DNA of 64,000 nt from Streptomyces sp. DH41 (GCF_029813785.1 NZ_JARVKY010000021.1:115996-179995), one strand, 5' to 3'. Positions 51,805 to 61,034 are shown, counted from the first letter of the stretch. Notes: a model not told the origin generated them from the letters alone. Numbers and translations: made by a program.

Positions 51805-51820
51805 TCCGATTGCTATCGGA
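51805..51820. promoter_or_regulatory. inverted repeat in the gluR-gluA gap
   Basis: TCCGAT and ATCGGA arms flank TGCT, about 95 bases upstream of gluA and 180 bases upstream of gluR. A second palindrome, CGTGTGCACACG, is at 51675-51686 nearer gluR. Either may bind a regulator. Confidence 0.35.
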
Positions 51821-51830
51821 TCGTGATGCT

Positions 51831-51852
51831 CAGATTCCCCTCAGATGTAGAG
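51831..51852. promoter_or_regulatory. 11-bp direct repeat, candidate GluR box at the gluA promoter
   Basis: CAGAT recurs exactly 11 bp apart (51831 and 51842), the spacing at which OmpR-family dimers bind. It lies about 30 bases upstream of a likely -10, TACTGT (51874-51879). Confidence 0.5.
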
Positions 51853-51913
51853 ACGCGGGTCGTCCGGCGTTACTACTGTCCTCCGAAACCGAGGAGGACG
51901 GAGCCCGAGAGCG

Positions 51914-52690
<777 letters not shown>

Positions 52691-52829
52691 CGCTCCCGGC
52701 GCGGCTCCGGCGTACCGCGTCGCCCGCCCTGGCGGCCCACCCCCGTCGGCCGCATCCGATCACCTGATCCTCTCCGATCGTCCGATCACGGTTCGATCGC
52801 AGCTCGATCACAGCCAAAGGATGTTCACC

Positions 52830-53669
52830 ATGAAGCTCCGCAAGGTCACCGCCGCCTCGGCCGCCGTGTTCGCCCTCGCCCTGACCGCCACCGCATGCGG
52901 TTCCGACGACGGAGACGACAGCGGCTCCTCCGGTGGCGGCGGCAAGAAGATCACCATCGGCATCAAGTTCGACCAGCCGGGCCTCGGCCAGAAGACCCCG
53001 GACGGCTACGAGGGCTTCGACGTGGACATCGCCACGTACGTCGCCAAGAAGCTCGGCTACACCGAGGACCAGATCGAGTGGAAGGAGTCGAAGAGCGCCG
53101 ACCGCGAGACCATGCTGCAGCGCGGCGACGTCGACTTCATCGCCGCCACGTACTCGATCACCCCGGAGCGTTCGGAGAAGGTCGACTTCGCCGGCCCGTA
53201 CCTGCTCGCGCACCAGGACGTGCTGATCCGCGCCGACGACGACAAGATCAAGTCGCCGGAGGACCTGAACGACGCGAAGCTCTGCTCGGTCACCGGCTCG
53301 ACCTCGGCCCAGAACATCAAGGAGAAGCTGGCGCCCAAGGCGCAGCTGCAGCCTTACCCGACGTACTCGGCCTGCCTGCCCGGTCTGCAGAACGGTGCCA
53401 TCGACGCGCTGACCACCGACGACTCGATCCTCGCCGGTTACGCCTCCCAGAAGCAGTTCGAGGGCAAGTTCAAGCTCGGCGGCTTCAAGCTGACGAACGA
53501 GAACTACGGCATCGGCGTCAAGAAGGGCAGCGACCTCAAGGACAAGATCAACAAGGCCCTTGAAGAGATGGTCGCCGACAAGTCCTGGGACAAGGCCGTC
53601 AAGGACAACTTCGGCCCGGCCAACTACAAGAACGAGCCGGCGCCGAAGATCGGCGACGTCAAGAGCTGA
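52830..53669 (+). CDS. gluB: glutamate-binding lipoprotein
   Basis: A 279-aa solute-binding protein. The signal ends at a lipobox-like LTATAC with C23, then a Gly/Ser/Asp linker and the amino-acid-binding fold (IGIKFDQPGLGQKTPDGYEGFDVDIA, AATYSITPERSEKVDFAGPY). It delivers glutamate to GluCD. I chose the ATG at 52830, eight bases after AAAGGA, over one three codons earlier. A hairpin after the stop may make GluB more abundant than the permeases. Confidence 0.94.
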   Translation: MKLRKVTAASAAVFALALTATACGSDDGDDSGSSGGGGKKITIGIKFDQPGLGQKTPDGYEGFDVDIATYVAKKLGYTEDQIEWKESKSADRETMLQRGDVDFIAATYSITPERSEKVDFAGPYLLAHQDVLIRADDDKIKSPEDLNDAKLCSVTGSTSAQNIKEKLAPKAQLQPYPTYSACLPGLQNGAIDALTTDDSILAGYASQKQFEGKFKLGGFKLTNENYGIGVKKGSDLKDKINKALEEMVADKSWDKAVKDNFGPANYKNEPAPKIGDVKS

Positions 53670-53684
53670 GGCCGGGCCTGACAG

Positions 53685-53716
53685 GGTGCGCCGTCCTCCG
53701 GAAGGGGCGGCGCACC
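53685..53716 (+). terminator. hairpin in the gluB-gluC gap
   Basis: GGTGCGCCG and CGGCGCACC arms enclose 14 bases in which CC and GG can extend the stem. It lies 16 bases after gluB. Such hairpins between a binding protein gene and permease genes often stabilise the upstream mRNA or partly stop transcription. Confidence 0.6.
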
Positions 53717-53753
53717 GGGGCGGGCATCCCTACACGCGGAAGCGCGGGAGATC

Positions 53754-54419
53754 GTGTTCGACTTTCTTAAGGATTACGACCTGCTGGGAGCCTTCTGGAC
53801 GACGGTGCAGCTTGCTGTGCTCTCGGCCGTCGGCTCCCTGATCTGGGGCACGGCACTGGCCGCCATGCGGGTCGGCCCGGTGCCGCTGATGCGCGGCTTC
53901 GGGACCGCGTACGTGAACACCGTGCGGAACATCCCGCTGACCGTCATCATCCTGTTCACGTCGCTGGGCCTGAACCAGACGCTGGGAGTGTCCCTCGGCG
54001 CGGACGACGTCGAGACGATCAACTTCCGGCTCGCCGTCCTCGGCCTGATTCTCTACACCTCGTCCTTCGTCTGCGAGGCGCTGCGCTCCGGCATCAACAC
54101 GGTGCCGGTCGGGCAGGCGGAGGCGGCCCGGGCGATCGGGCTCAGCTTCGGCCAGGTGCTGCGGCACGTGGTGCTGCCGCAGGCGTTCCGTTCCTCCGTC
54201 GTCCCCCTGGCGAACGTGTTGATCGCGCTCATCAAGAACACCACGGTGGCAGCGGCCATCGGTGTCGCCGAGGCGGCGCTCCTGATGAAGGAGATGATCG
54301 AGAACGAGGCACAGCTGCTGCTGATCTCCTCGGTCATCGCCTTCGGTTTCGTGGTTCTGACGCTGCCGACCGGCCTGATTCTCAGCTGGGTGGGCAAGAA
54401 GGTGGCGGTGAAGCGATGA
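53754..54419 (+). CDS. gluC: glutamate ABC transporter permease
   Basis: A 221-aa inner-membrane protein with about five hydrophobic segments. The coupling motif EAARAIGLSFGQVLRHVVLPQA identifies the HisM-type permease family. It starts at a GTG at 53754 and overlaps gluD by four bases. It forms the channel with GluD. Confidence 0.93.
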   Translation: MFDFLKDYDLLGAFWTTVQLAVLSAVGSLIWGTALAAMRVGPVPLMRGFGTAYVNTVRNIPLTVIILFTSLGLNQTLGVSLGADDVETINFRLAVLGLILYTSSFVCEALRSGINTVPVGQAEAARAIGLSFGQVLRHVVLPQAFRSSVVPLANVLIALIKNTTVAAAIGVAEAALLMKEMIENEAQLLLISSVIAFGFVVLTLPTGLILSWVGKKVAVKR

Positions 54420-55294
54420 GTTCCGTTCTCTACGACGCCCAGGGCCCCCGCGCGAAGCGGCGCAACATCGTCCTCACGGTGGTCTTCGTGGTGGCGCTCG
54501 CGGCCCTGCTGTGGTGGGTGTTCGGCACCCTCAAGGACAAGGGCCAGCTCGAATGGGCCCTGTGGAAGCCGTTCTTCTCCGGCTCCGAGGCCTGGTCCAC
54601 CTACATCTGGCCGGGCCTGCAGAACACCCTGAAGGCAGCCGCCCTCGCGGTGGTCATCGCGCTGCCGCTCGGCGCGATTCTCGGCATCGCCCGGCTGTCG
54701 GACCACGTGTGGGTACGGGTACCGGCCTCGATCGTGGTCGAGTTCTTCCGGTCCATCCCCGTGCTGGTCCTGATGATCTTCGGCCTCGCCCTGTTCGCCG
54801 AGTACACCAACGTCAGCTCGGACGACCGTCCGCTGTACGCGGTGGTCACAGGACTCGTGCTGTACAACGCCTCCGTGCTCGCGGAGATCGTCCGGGCGGG
54901 CATCCTGGCCCTGCCTAAGGGACAGTCCGAGGCGGCGATGGCGATCGGCCTTCGCAAGGGCCAGCTGATGCGGACCATCCTGCTGCCGCAGGCGGTCACC
55001 ACGATGCTGCCGGCCATCGTCAGCCAGCTCGTCGTCATCCTGAAGGACACCGCACTCGGTGGTGCCGTCCTCACCTTCCCCGAACTGCTCGCGTCGGCCA
55101 ACACGATGAGCGCCTACTACGGCGCCAACGTCATCGCCAGCTTCACCGTGGTCGCCGTGATCTTCATCGCGCTCAACTTCCTCCTCACGAGTTTCGCGAG
55201 CTGGCTGGAGCGCCGGCTCCGGCGGGCGAAGAAGTCGACCGGTGTGGTTCTCAAGGCGGACGACACCCCGGCGAACACGGGAGCAGCGGTCTGA
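54416..55294 (+). CDS. gluD: glutamate ABC transporter permease
   Basis: A 292-aa permease with an extra N-terminal segment and loop (SVLYDAQGPRAKRRN...). The coupling motif is EAAMAIGLRKGQLMRTILLPQA. It begins at an ATG overlapping the gluC stop (ATGA), so translation is coupled. The C-terminus is a short charged tail. A strong terminator 25 bases downstream closes the operon. Confidence 0.93.
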   Translation: MSSVLYDAQGPRAKRRNIVLTVVFVVALAALLWWVFGTLKDKGQLEWALWKPFFSGSEAWSTYIWPGLQNTLKAAALAVVIALPLGAILGIARLSDHVWVRVPASIVVEFFRSIPVLVLMIFGLALFAEYTNVSSDDRPLYAVVTGLVLYNASVLAEIVRAGILALPKGQSEAAMAIGLRKGQLMRTILLPQAVTTMLPAIVSQLVVILKDTALGGAVLTFPELLASANTMSAYYGANVIASFTVVAVIFIALNFLLTSFASWLERRLRRAKKSTGVVLKADDTPANTGAAV

Positions 55295-55318
55295 CACTCG
55301 GTCAACTCGTATGACCAT

Positions 55319-55356
55319 CGACGGAGGCCGTGGCATGATCGCCACGGCCTCCGTCG
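55319..55356 (+). terminator. terminator of gluABCD
   Basis: A perfect 16-base stem (beginning CGACGGAGG) with an ATGATC loop, followed by CTTG. Confidence 0.93.
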
Positions 55357-55470
55357 CTTGACGCGGGCAGCGGCAGTAGGTTGCATACGTTCTGTGACCG
55401 TGCACCCTGCTCCAACGTCCTGTTCACCTGCGTCCCCCGGGACACCGACACGGGCAGGGGGCGCCGCACC

Positions 55471-57117
55471 GTGGACCCGGTGATCATCACGGGAGCGGGG
55501 CCCGTCGGGCTCACGCTCGCCCTGGCACTGGCGCGGCAGGAGGTGCCCTGCGTCGTCCTCGACGAAGGGCCGGGCAAGGACGAACCCCGCCCCGCGCGCA
55601 CCGTCGTCCTGCGCGAGGACACCATCGCCCTCGTCGAGCGGCTGACCGGGACACCGCTGGCGGGGCTGGGTCTGCGTTGGGCCGGATGGCGGTCGATGCG
55701 GCGCAAGCAGGTGACAGCGAAGGCCGGGTTCGGCGACACCGACCCGGCGCCACTGCACATCGCCCAGCACGAGCTGACCGGTGTCCTGCGCACGGCGCTC
55801 GCCCGCGAGCCGCTCGTCAGGATCTCGGTCGACAGCCGCCTGGACGGCATCGAGCAGGAGGCCTCCGGCGTCACCGCCCGCACCCGCGGTCCCAGCGCCA
55901 CCTGGTGGCGCGGCAGCTATCTGGTCGGCTGCGACGGCCCCCGCTCGACCGTCCGCAAGCTCCAGGACATCCGCTTCCCCGGCCGTACGGCGGTGGAACG
56001 GTACGCCGTCGCCGCACTGCGTACGGAACTCCCGTGGACCGACGAGGCACTGCTCCACCGGTTGCCGCCGTGGCGTACGTCCGGCCCGTCGGCCGGCGAG
56101 ATCGTCGGCCGTCCCCTGCCGGACGGCGTGTGGCGCCTGGACTGGCTACTGCCCCCCGGCAAGGACCTGGTCACGCCCGAACTGCTGGTGAACCGGGTCC
56201 GCGAGACCCTCACCGGCTGGGCCGGCGGGTCGCCCCCCACGTACGAACTCCTCGACACCGGGGTCCACACGGTCCACCACCGGCTGGCCCGCCGCTGGCG
56301 GGTGGGCCGCGTACTTCTCGCCGGCGACGCCGCCCACCTGCTGGGCGCGCTGGGCACGCAGGGATTCGAGGAAGGACTGCTGGACGCGGACAACCTCGCC
56401 TGGAAGCTGGCCCTGGCCTGGCACCACGGGCCGCGCGACGCACTGCTCGACAGCTATCAGGAGGAACGGCGCACGGCGATCGCCGCACGACTGCGCGCCG
56501 CCGACCAGGTACTGCCGCTGGTGCGCGGCGGCGGCGGACTGCGTTCCTACGTCCCCGGCTCCACCCGCGGCAGCGACGCACTGCTCGCGGACGGCCATCT
56601 GGGGCGCGGAGCACTCGGTGCGCCGGGGGCGTACGCCGACTCGCCGCTCGCGCCCGGGCAGCTCGCCGGGGAGGTGCCCGTCGCCACTCCGCCCGGAACG
56701 CCCGTCACCGACGTGCGGGTCACAGCGGAGGACGGCACGTTCGTACAGCTGCGCGACCGGCTCGGGCGCGGGGCACTGCTGGTGCTGCTGATCGCGCCGG
56801 GTACGGGGGTGTGGGACCGCAAGCACTGGGTGACCGCCGGGATCATGCCCCGGCTGGCGGCGGCGGTGACAGCGCTGCCCCACCACGCCGAACTGCTGGT
56901 CGCCGAGGCCTATCCGGGTGCCGCGGCGCACACGGTGCTGCTGGTACGGCCGGACGGTCACCTGGTCACGGCGCTGAACGGGGTGCGCCCGGCCGACCTG
57001 TACGCGGCCGCGGAGGCGGCACTGGGCGGGCCGACGGCAGCGACCACGCAGGGCACGGAGACCGCAGAGGCCACGGAGAGGGAGGCGGGGGCGGGAGCCG
57101 CGGCCGGCTCCCGCTGA
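55471..57117 (+). CDS. FAD-dependent aromatic-type monooxygenase
   Basis: A 548-aa flavoprotein. The FAD-binding start is VIITGAGPVGLTLALALARQ, the second motif is LVGCDGPRSTVRK (DG motif) and the third is RVLLAGDAAHLLGALGTQGFEEGLLDADNLAWKLA (GD motif). This is the PheA/RdmE-like class that hydroxylates aromatic substrates using NAD(P)H. In the third motif the more usual HxxxPxxGQG reads LLGALGTQGFE. The last 150 residues form a thioredoxin-like tail as in that class. The start is a GTG at 55471. It stands alone, so the substrate is unknown. Confidence 0.88.
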   Translation: MDPVIITGAGPVGLTLALALARQEVPCVVLDEGPGKDEPRPARTVVLREDTIALVERLTGTPLAGLGLRWAGWRSMRRKQVTAKAGFGDTDPAPLHIAQHELTGVLRTALAREPLVRISVDSRLDGIEQEASGVTARTRGPSATWWRGSYLVGCDGPRSTVRKLQDIRFPGRTAVERYAVAALRTELPWTDEALLHRLPPWRTSGPSAGEIVGRPLPDGVWRLDWLLPPGKDLVTPELLVNRVRETLTGWAGGSPPTYELLDTGVHTVHHRLARRWRVGRVLLAGDAAHLLGALGTQGFEEGLLDADNLAWKLALAWHHGPRDALLDSYQEERRTAIAARLRAADQVLPLVRGGGGLRSYVPGSTRGSDALLADGHLGRGALGAPGAYADSPLAPGQLAGEVPVATPPGTPVTDVRVTAEDGTFVQLRDRLGRGALLVLLIAPGTGVWDRKHWVTAGIMPRLAAAVTALPHHAELLVAEAYPGAAAHTVLLVRPDGHLVTALNGVRPADLYAAAEAALGGPTAATTQGTETAEATEREAGAGAAAGSR

Positions 57118-57252
57118 CCGGCCGCCCGGGTGTTCGGGTGGCCGAGCGATCGGCGACCGTCCGGGGGGCCAGCGGCCGTCCGGGGGTCCGCCGTGGCTCG
57201 CGGTCGCGGGCCGCCGGCCGCGGTCGGCCGGTGTCCGTATGGTGACGGTGAG

Positions 57253-57281
57253 TTGACCGGCCCACACCGTCGTGGTCTACT
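57253..57281 (+). promoter_or_regulatory. promoter of the leader peptide-cysteine dioxygenase operon
   Basis: TTGACC (57253-57258) and TCTACT (57276-57281) with a 17-bp spacer. A transcript starting near 57289 would include the leader peptide 40 bases further on. Confidence 0.5.
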
Positions 57282-57327
57282 CCGAATCGTGACCGACACC
57301 CGTGTACGCCTGTGGCGGAGGGTCCAC

Positions 57328-57375
57328 ATGGACCTCGTCCGCTACGCGGGCTGCGTGTGTCGCCCGTCCTGCTGA
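57328..57375 (+). CDS. cysteine-rich leader peptide
   Basis: A 15-aa reading frame, MDLVRYAGCVCRPSC, with GGAGG seven bases before the ATG. Three of 15 residues are Cys, and two Cys codons fall within three codons in the middle. It lies 77 bases before a cysteine dioxygenase gene. Short Cys-rich leaders are known in mycobacteria as cysteine-responsive attenuators, where ribosome stalling changes mRNA folding. Here the downstream enzyme destroys cysteine, so the logic may be reversed: fast translation when Cys is plentiful should favour expression. The spacer (57376-57452) contains GCGCGC repeats (57396-57401 and 57419-57424) able to pair. Confidence 0.75.
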   Translation: MDLVRYAGCVCRPSC

Positions 57376-57452
57376 ATTCGCATCCCTTTTCTGACGCGCG
57401 CCGCTCTCAAGCGCCGCCGCGCGCTCCCTCGCGAAACTCCAGGACGGTATCC

Positions 57453-57992
57453 GTGTCTGTCTCCTTCCCTGTTCCCGCCCGTTCCGCCGCGGCAACGGCC
57501 GCTCCCACTCAGGCCGGGCTCCTCGACTTCGTACGGCGTACGGCCGCCGACGCCGAACTGATCGCCTCTCTCCCGCTCGACCCGGAGGGCCGCACCTGGG
57601 TGCGGCTGGCCGGACCGGGCGGCAGCGAGGCCTGGCTGATCGGCTGGCCGCCCGCCACGGGCACCGGCTGGCACGACCACGCCGAGTCCACGGGTGCCTT
57701 CGTGACCGCCGCGGGCGAGCTCACGGAGTACTCGCTCGCCGCCCGGCTGCCCACCGACGGCTGGCGGACCCTGGAACTCACCGACGGCGTGGACCGGGAA
57801 CACCGGCTGCCCGCCGGCAAGGGGCGTGCCTTCGGCCGGCACCACGTCCACGAAGTGCTCAACGAGTCGTCCGACCGGCACGCGGTCTCCGTACACGCCT
57901 ACTACCCGCCCCTGCCGCAGATCCGCCGCTACAGCCGCAGCGGCCGGGTCCTGCGCCTGGAGCAGGTGGAGCGCCCGGAGGACTGGCAGTGA
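57453..57992 (+). CDS. cysteine dioxygenase family protein
   Basis: A 179-aa cupin. Iron ligands are supplied by HDHAESTGAF (H74, H76) and a His in GRHHVHEV (130-133), as in bacterial thiol dioxygenases that oxidise cysteine to cysteine sulfinate. The start is a GTG at 57453 after AGGACGG. It overlaps the rhodanese gene by four bases. The pair would dispose of excess cysteine and sulfane sulfur. The upstream Cys-rich leader suggests cysteine-dependent control. Confidence 0.9.
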   Translation: MSVSFPVPARSAAATAAPTQAGLLDFVRRTAADAELIASLPLDPEGRTWVRLAGPGGSEAWLIGWPPATGTGWHDHAESTGAFVTAAGELTEYSLAARLPTDGWRTLELTDGVDREHRLPAGKGRAFGRHHVHEVLNESSDRHAVSVHAYYPPLPQIRRYSRSGRVLRLEQVERPEDWQ

Positions 57993-58381
57993 GCGAGCCG
58001 ACCGGGATCGACGCGCTCCTGGAGCGGGTCCGCAGCGGTTACCTGCGGATCGCGCCGCGCGCGGCGTACGACGCCGCCGAGGCCGGCACAGCGCTGCTGG
58101 TGGACATCCGGTACGCCGCCCTGCGCGAGCGGGACGGTGTGATCCCCGGAGCGCTGCTGATCGAGCGCAACGAACTGGAGTGGCGCCTGGATCCGCAGGG
58201 CAGCCATCGTCTCCCGGAGGCCACGGGCCCTGACCTGCGCGTCGTCGTGGTGTGCGACGAGGGCTACGCCTCCAGCCTTGCGGCGGAGTCCCTGCACCGC
58301 CTGGGGCTCTACCGGGCCACCGACCTGATCGGCGGATTCCAGGCGTGGCGGGCGGAGGGACTGCCGGTGGCCGGTCCGTAG
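57989..58381 (+). CDS. rhodanese-like sulfurtransferase
   Basis: A 130-aa single rhodanese domain. The active Cys is C89 in VVVVCDEGYASS, preceded by LLVDIRYAALRERDGVIPGALLIERNELEW and followed by LGLYRATDLIGGFQAWRAEGLPV. It would move sulfane sulfur. It starts at a GTG overlapping the dioxygenase stop (GTGA), so the two proteins are made together, a pairing seen often in cysteine catabolism. Confidence 0.93.
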   Translation: MSEPTGIDALLERVRSGYLRIAPRAAYDAAEAGTALLVDIRYAALRERDGVIPGALLIERNELEWRLDPQGSHRLPEATGPDLRVVVVCDEGYASSLAAESLHRLGLYRATDLIGGFQAWRAEGLPVAGP

Positions 58382-58530
58382 CCCGACCGCGTGCGAGGAG
58401 AGGCAAGGGCCGGAGAGACCGGGTCGTGAAGGGTCGGTCGGGCGGCGCCGGGCTCGGAGTCGGCGGCGGGGCAGTACGGCGGCGGAGCAGAACCCCGCCG
58501 TTGCCCCCCGGCCGGGTCCCCGGTGCCGGG

Positions 58531-59424
58531 TCAGAATCCCTCGTCGCCGAGGAACTCCGTGTCCTCCCCCTCCTCTTCCAGTGCTTGGCGGACCACCCGC
58601 AGGGCCATGCCCTCGGGGTAGCCCTTGCGGGCCAGCATGCCCGCGAGGCGGCGCAGCCTCTTGTCGCGGTCGAGGCCACGGGTGGCGCGCAGCTTGCGGG
58701 CGACCAGCTCGCGCGCGGTCTCCTCCTCCTGCTCGGAGTCCAGCTGTGAGACCGCCTCGTCGATGAGCGTGGCGTCGACGCCCTTGGTCCGCAGCTCCCT
58801 GGCGAGGGCGCGCCGGGCCAGCCCTCGGCCGTGGTGCCGGGACTCGACCCAGGCTTCCGCGAAGGCGCTGTCGTTGATCAGGCCGACCTCCTCGAACCTG
58901 GACAGCACCTCCTCGGCGGCCTCGTCGGGGATCTCCCGCTTGCGCAGGGCATCGGCGAGTTGCTTGCGGGTGCGCGGGGTCCCGGTGAGCAGGCGCAGGC
59001 AGATCGCCCGTGCCTGCTCGACCGGGTCCCGCGGAGGCTCCCCCTTCTCGGCCCTCGACGAGGAAGTGGCACCTCCGTCCTCGGTGGACGGCTCCGTACG
59101 TTCGCGCCGCCGGCGTCCGCGCCCGCCGCCGCCCGTTCCGCGGCCTCGTCCGCCCTCGGGGCGGACCCCGCCGCCCCCGTGGCCCACCCCGCCGTCACCG
59201 GGTGGCCCCGCGATGTACGGGTCCTCGGCGCCGTACGGCTCGAAGCCGTCCGCCGCCGTGCCGTCCGCGACGGCGGACAGGTCTGTCCCGTACGGGGTCG
59301 CCGCCACCCCGTACGCGCCGTCCTCCGTCCCGGCGGAGCCGCCGTCACCCGGTCTCCCCCGCTCGCGCTCCCGCGAGGCGTTGTCCGGGTAGATGTACTC
59401 GGCCCAGTCGGTTCGTCGTGTCAC
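58531..59424 (-). CDS. recX: RecA regulatory protein RecX
   Basis: A 297-aa protein. The RecX domain occupies the last 165 residues as repeats of three-helix units (ARAICLRLLTGTPRTRKQLADALRKREIPDEAAEEVLSRFEEVGLINDSAFAEAWVESR). The first 130 residues are a Gly/Arg/Pro-rich extension absent from most RecX proteins. It starts at a GTG three bases after the recA stop, so both are one SOS-controlled unit. It inhibits or tunes RecA filaments. Confidence 0.94.
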   Translation of the reverse strand: MTRRTDWAEYIYPDNASRERERGRPGDGGSAGTEDGAYGVAATPYGTDLSAVADGTAADGFEPYGAEDPYIAGPPGDGGVGHGGGGVRPEGGRGRGTGGGGRGRRRRERTEPSTEDGGATSSSRAEKGEPPRDPVEQARAICLRLLTGTPRTRKQLADALRKREIPDEAAEEVLSRFEEVGLINDSAFAEAWVESRHHGRGLARRALARELRTKGVDATLIDEAVSQLDSEQEEETARELVARKLRATRGLDRDKRLRRLAGMLARKGYPEGMALRVVRQALEEEGEDTEFLGDEGF

Positions 59425-59427
59425 GGG

Positions 59428-60555
59428 TCAGCTCTTGGCTGCCGCGGCCTTGGACTTGGTGGCCTTGGCGGTCGCGGGGGCGGGCACTGCCGGTGCGGCG
59501 TCGGCCGGGGCGGCGGAGGCGGCGGCGTCCGCGCCCGGCTCGGTGGCCGGCTCCTCGGGACGTACACCGACGCCCAGCTTCTCCTTGATCTTCTTCTCGA
59601 TCTCGTTGGCGAGGTCGGGGTTGTCCTTCAGGAAGTTGCGCGCGTTCTCCTTGCCCTGGCCGAGCTGGTCGCCCTCGTACGTGTACCAGGCGCCGGCCTT
59701 GCGGACGAAGCCGTGCTCCACGCCCATGTCGATCAGGCCACCCTCGCGGCTGATGCCCTGGCCGTAGAGGATGTCGAACTCGGCCTGCTTGAACGGCGGC
59801 GCGACCTTGTTCTTGACGACCTTGACGCGGGTGCGGTTGCCGACCGCGTCGGTGCCGTCCTTCAGCGTCTCGATGCGTCGGATGTCGAGTCGCACCGAGG
59901 CGTAGAACTTCAGGGCCCGGCCACCGGTCGTGGTCTCGGGAGAACCGAACATCACGCCGATCTTCTCGCGGAGCTGGTTGATGAAGATCGCGGTGGTCTT
60001 GGACTGGTTGAGCGCGCTGGTGATCTTCCGCAGGGCCTGGCTCATCAGGCGGGCCTGCAGACCGACATGGCTGTCGCCCATCTCGCCCTCGATCTCCGCG
60101 CGCGGCACGAGGGCCGCGACGGAGTCGATGACGATGAGGTCGAGGGCGCCGGAGCGGACCAGCATGTCCACGATCTCCAGGGCCTGCTCACCGTTGTCCG
60201 GCTGGGACAGGATCAGGTTGTCGATGTCGACGCCGAGCTTCTGCGCGTACTCGGGGTCGAGGGCGTGCTCCGCGTCCACGAACGCGACCTGACCGCCGGC
60301 CTTCTGCGCGTTCGCCACCGCGTGCAGGGTCAGGGTCGTCTTGCCCGAGGACTCGGGGCCGTAGACCTCGATGACACGGCCGCGCGGCAGGCCACCGACG
60401 CCGAGGGCCACGTCGAGCGCGGTCGACCCGGTCGGGATGACCTCGATGGGCTCCCTCGACCGGTCGCCCATGCGCATGACCGCGCCCTTGCCGAACTGCC
60501 GTTCAATCTGTGCGAGCGCGGCATCCAGGGCCTTCTCGCGGTCGGTTCCTGCCAT
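59428..60555 (-). CDS. recA: recombinase RecA
   Basis: A 375-aa protein. Walker A GPESSGKT (66-73), Walker B LIVIDSVAAL, loop L2 FINQLREKIGVMFGSPETTTGG and LKFYASVRLDIRR are all intact. The C-terminus carries an Ala/Pro/Lys-rich tail of about 45 aa, usual in Streptomyces. RecA forms the filament for recombination and triggers LexA cleavage. I chose the ATG at 60555, giving the conserved start MAGTDREKALDAALAQIERQ. The mRNA has a leader of about 150 bases from an SOS promoter. Confidence 0.98.
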   Translation of the reverse strand: MAGTDREKALDAALAQIERQFGKGAVMRMGDRSREPIEVIPTGSTALDVALGVGGLPRGRVIEVYGPESSGKTTLTLHAVANAQKAGGQVAFVDAEHALDPEYAQKLGVDIDNLILSQPDNGEQALEIVDMLVRSGALDLIVIDSVAALVPRAEIEGEMGDSHVGLQARLMSQALRKITSALNQSKTTAIFINQLREKIGVMFGSPETTTGGRALKFYASVRLDIRRIETLKDGTDAVGNRTRVKVVKNKVAPPFKQAEFDILYGQGISREGGLIDMGVEHGFVRKAGAWYTYEGDQLGQGKENARNFLKDNPDLANEIEKKIKEKLGVGVRPEEPATEPGADAAASAAPADAAPAVPAPATAKATKSKAAAAKS

Positions 60556-60644
60556 GGGTTCCACCCGGTTTGCTTGATTCGATCGCTTCACGTCAAAGAC
60601 GCTAATGCCTGCCACTGACAATCCACCCTGATGCGGGTCCGGCC

Positions 60645-60653
60645 TGTGGATAA
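60645..60653. promoter_or_regulatory. DnaA box in the recA leader
   Basis: TGTGGATAA matches the DnaA box TTATCCACA on the other strand. It lies between the recA start point and start codon. Confidence 0.45.
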
Positions 60654-60715
60654 CTCGGGCGCTCATCCACCCAAACCCAGTCGAATCACCCGTCACGAGC
60701 CTCGCCAGAGCCTCC

Positions 60716-60745
60716 ATAAGAATGGATGTTCGATTTTTGTGTCAA
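60716..60745 (-). promoter_or_regulatory. LexA-controlled recA promoter
   Basis: Reading leftwards: a consensus -35 TTGACA (60745-60740), an 18-bp spacer, and -10 TCTTAT (60721-60716). The SOS box GAACATCCATTC (60731-60720) fills the gap between them, so LexA would block polymerase directly. Confidence 0.9.
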
Positions 60746-60833
60746 GCGCACCACGGGCACTTACGAGCGTACGTCTGCCGGGCCGACGGCCAGGTGGCTA
60801 GAGTGCGGATGCGACGTGGAGGAGGGGGACACC

Positions 60834-61034
60834 ATGGCCCAGGTCAGCATCAGTCTCGACGCGGAACTGGTGGTGGAGGTGATGGTCCTGGCGGGCATCG
60901 GCACGCCCCAGGACGCCGTCGAGGCGGTGGTACGGGACTACATCGCCCGCGGCCACCGCACGGAGACCCGTACCGAGTTCAAGGACCGGCACCTGCGGGA
61001 GGTCGACGCCAAGCCGCAGGAACCGCAGGCCTGA
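60834..61034 (+). CDS. VapB-like ribbon-helix-helix protein, no toxin partner
   Basis: A 66-aa protein from the ATG at 60834 with a strong GGAGGAGGGGG ribosome site. MAQVSISLDAELVVEVMVLAGIGTPQDAVEAVVRDYI has the strand-helix-helix pattern of VapB/DUF2191 antitoxins. No PIN-domain toxin follows. It is divergent from recA and shares its control region; TAGAGT (60799-60804) is a possible -10. It may be a free-standing small DNA-binding protein. Confidence 0.8.
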   Translation: MAQVSISLDAELVVEVMVLAGIGTPQDAVEAVVRDYIARGHRTETRTEFKDRHLREVDAKPQEPQA

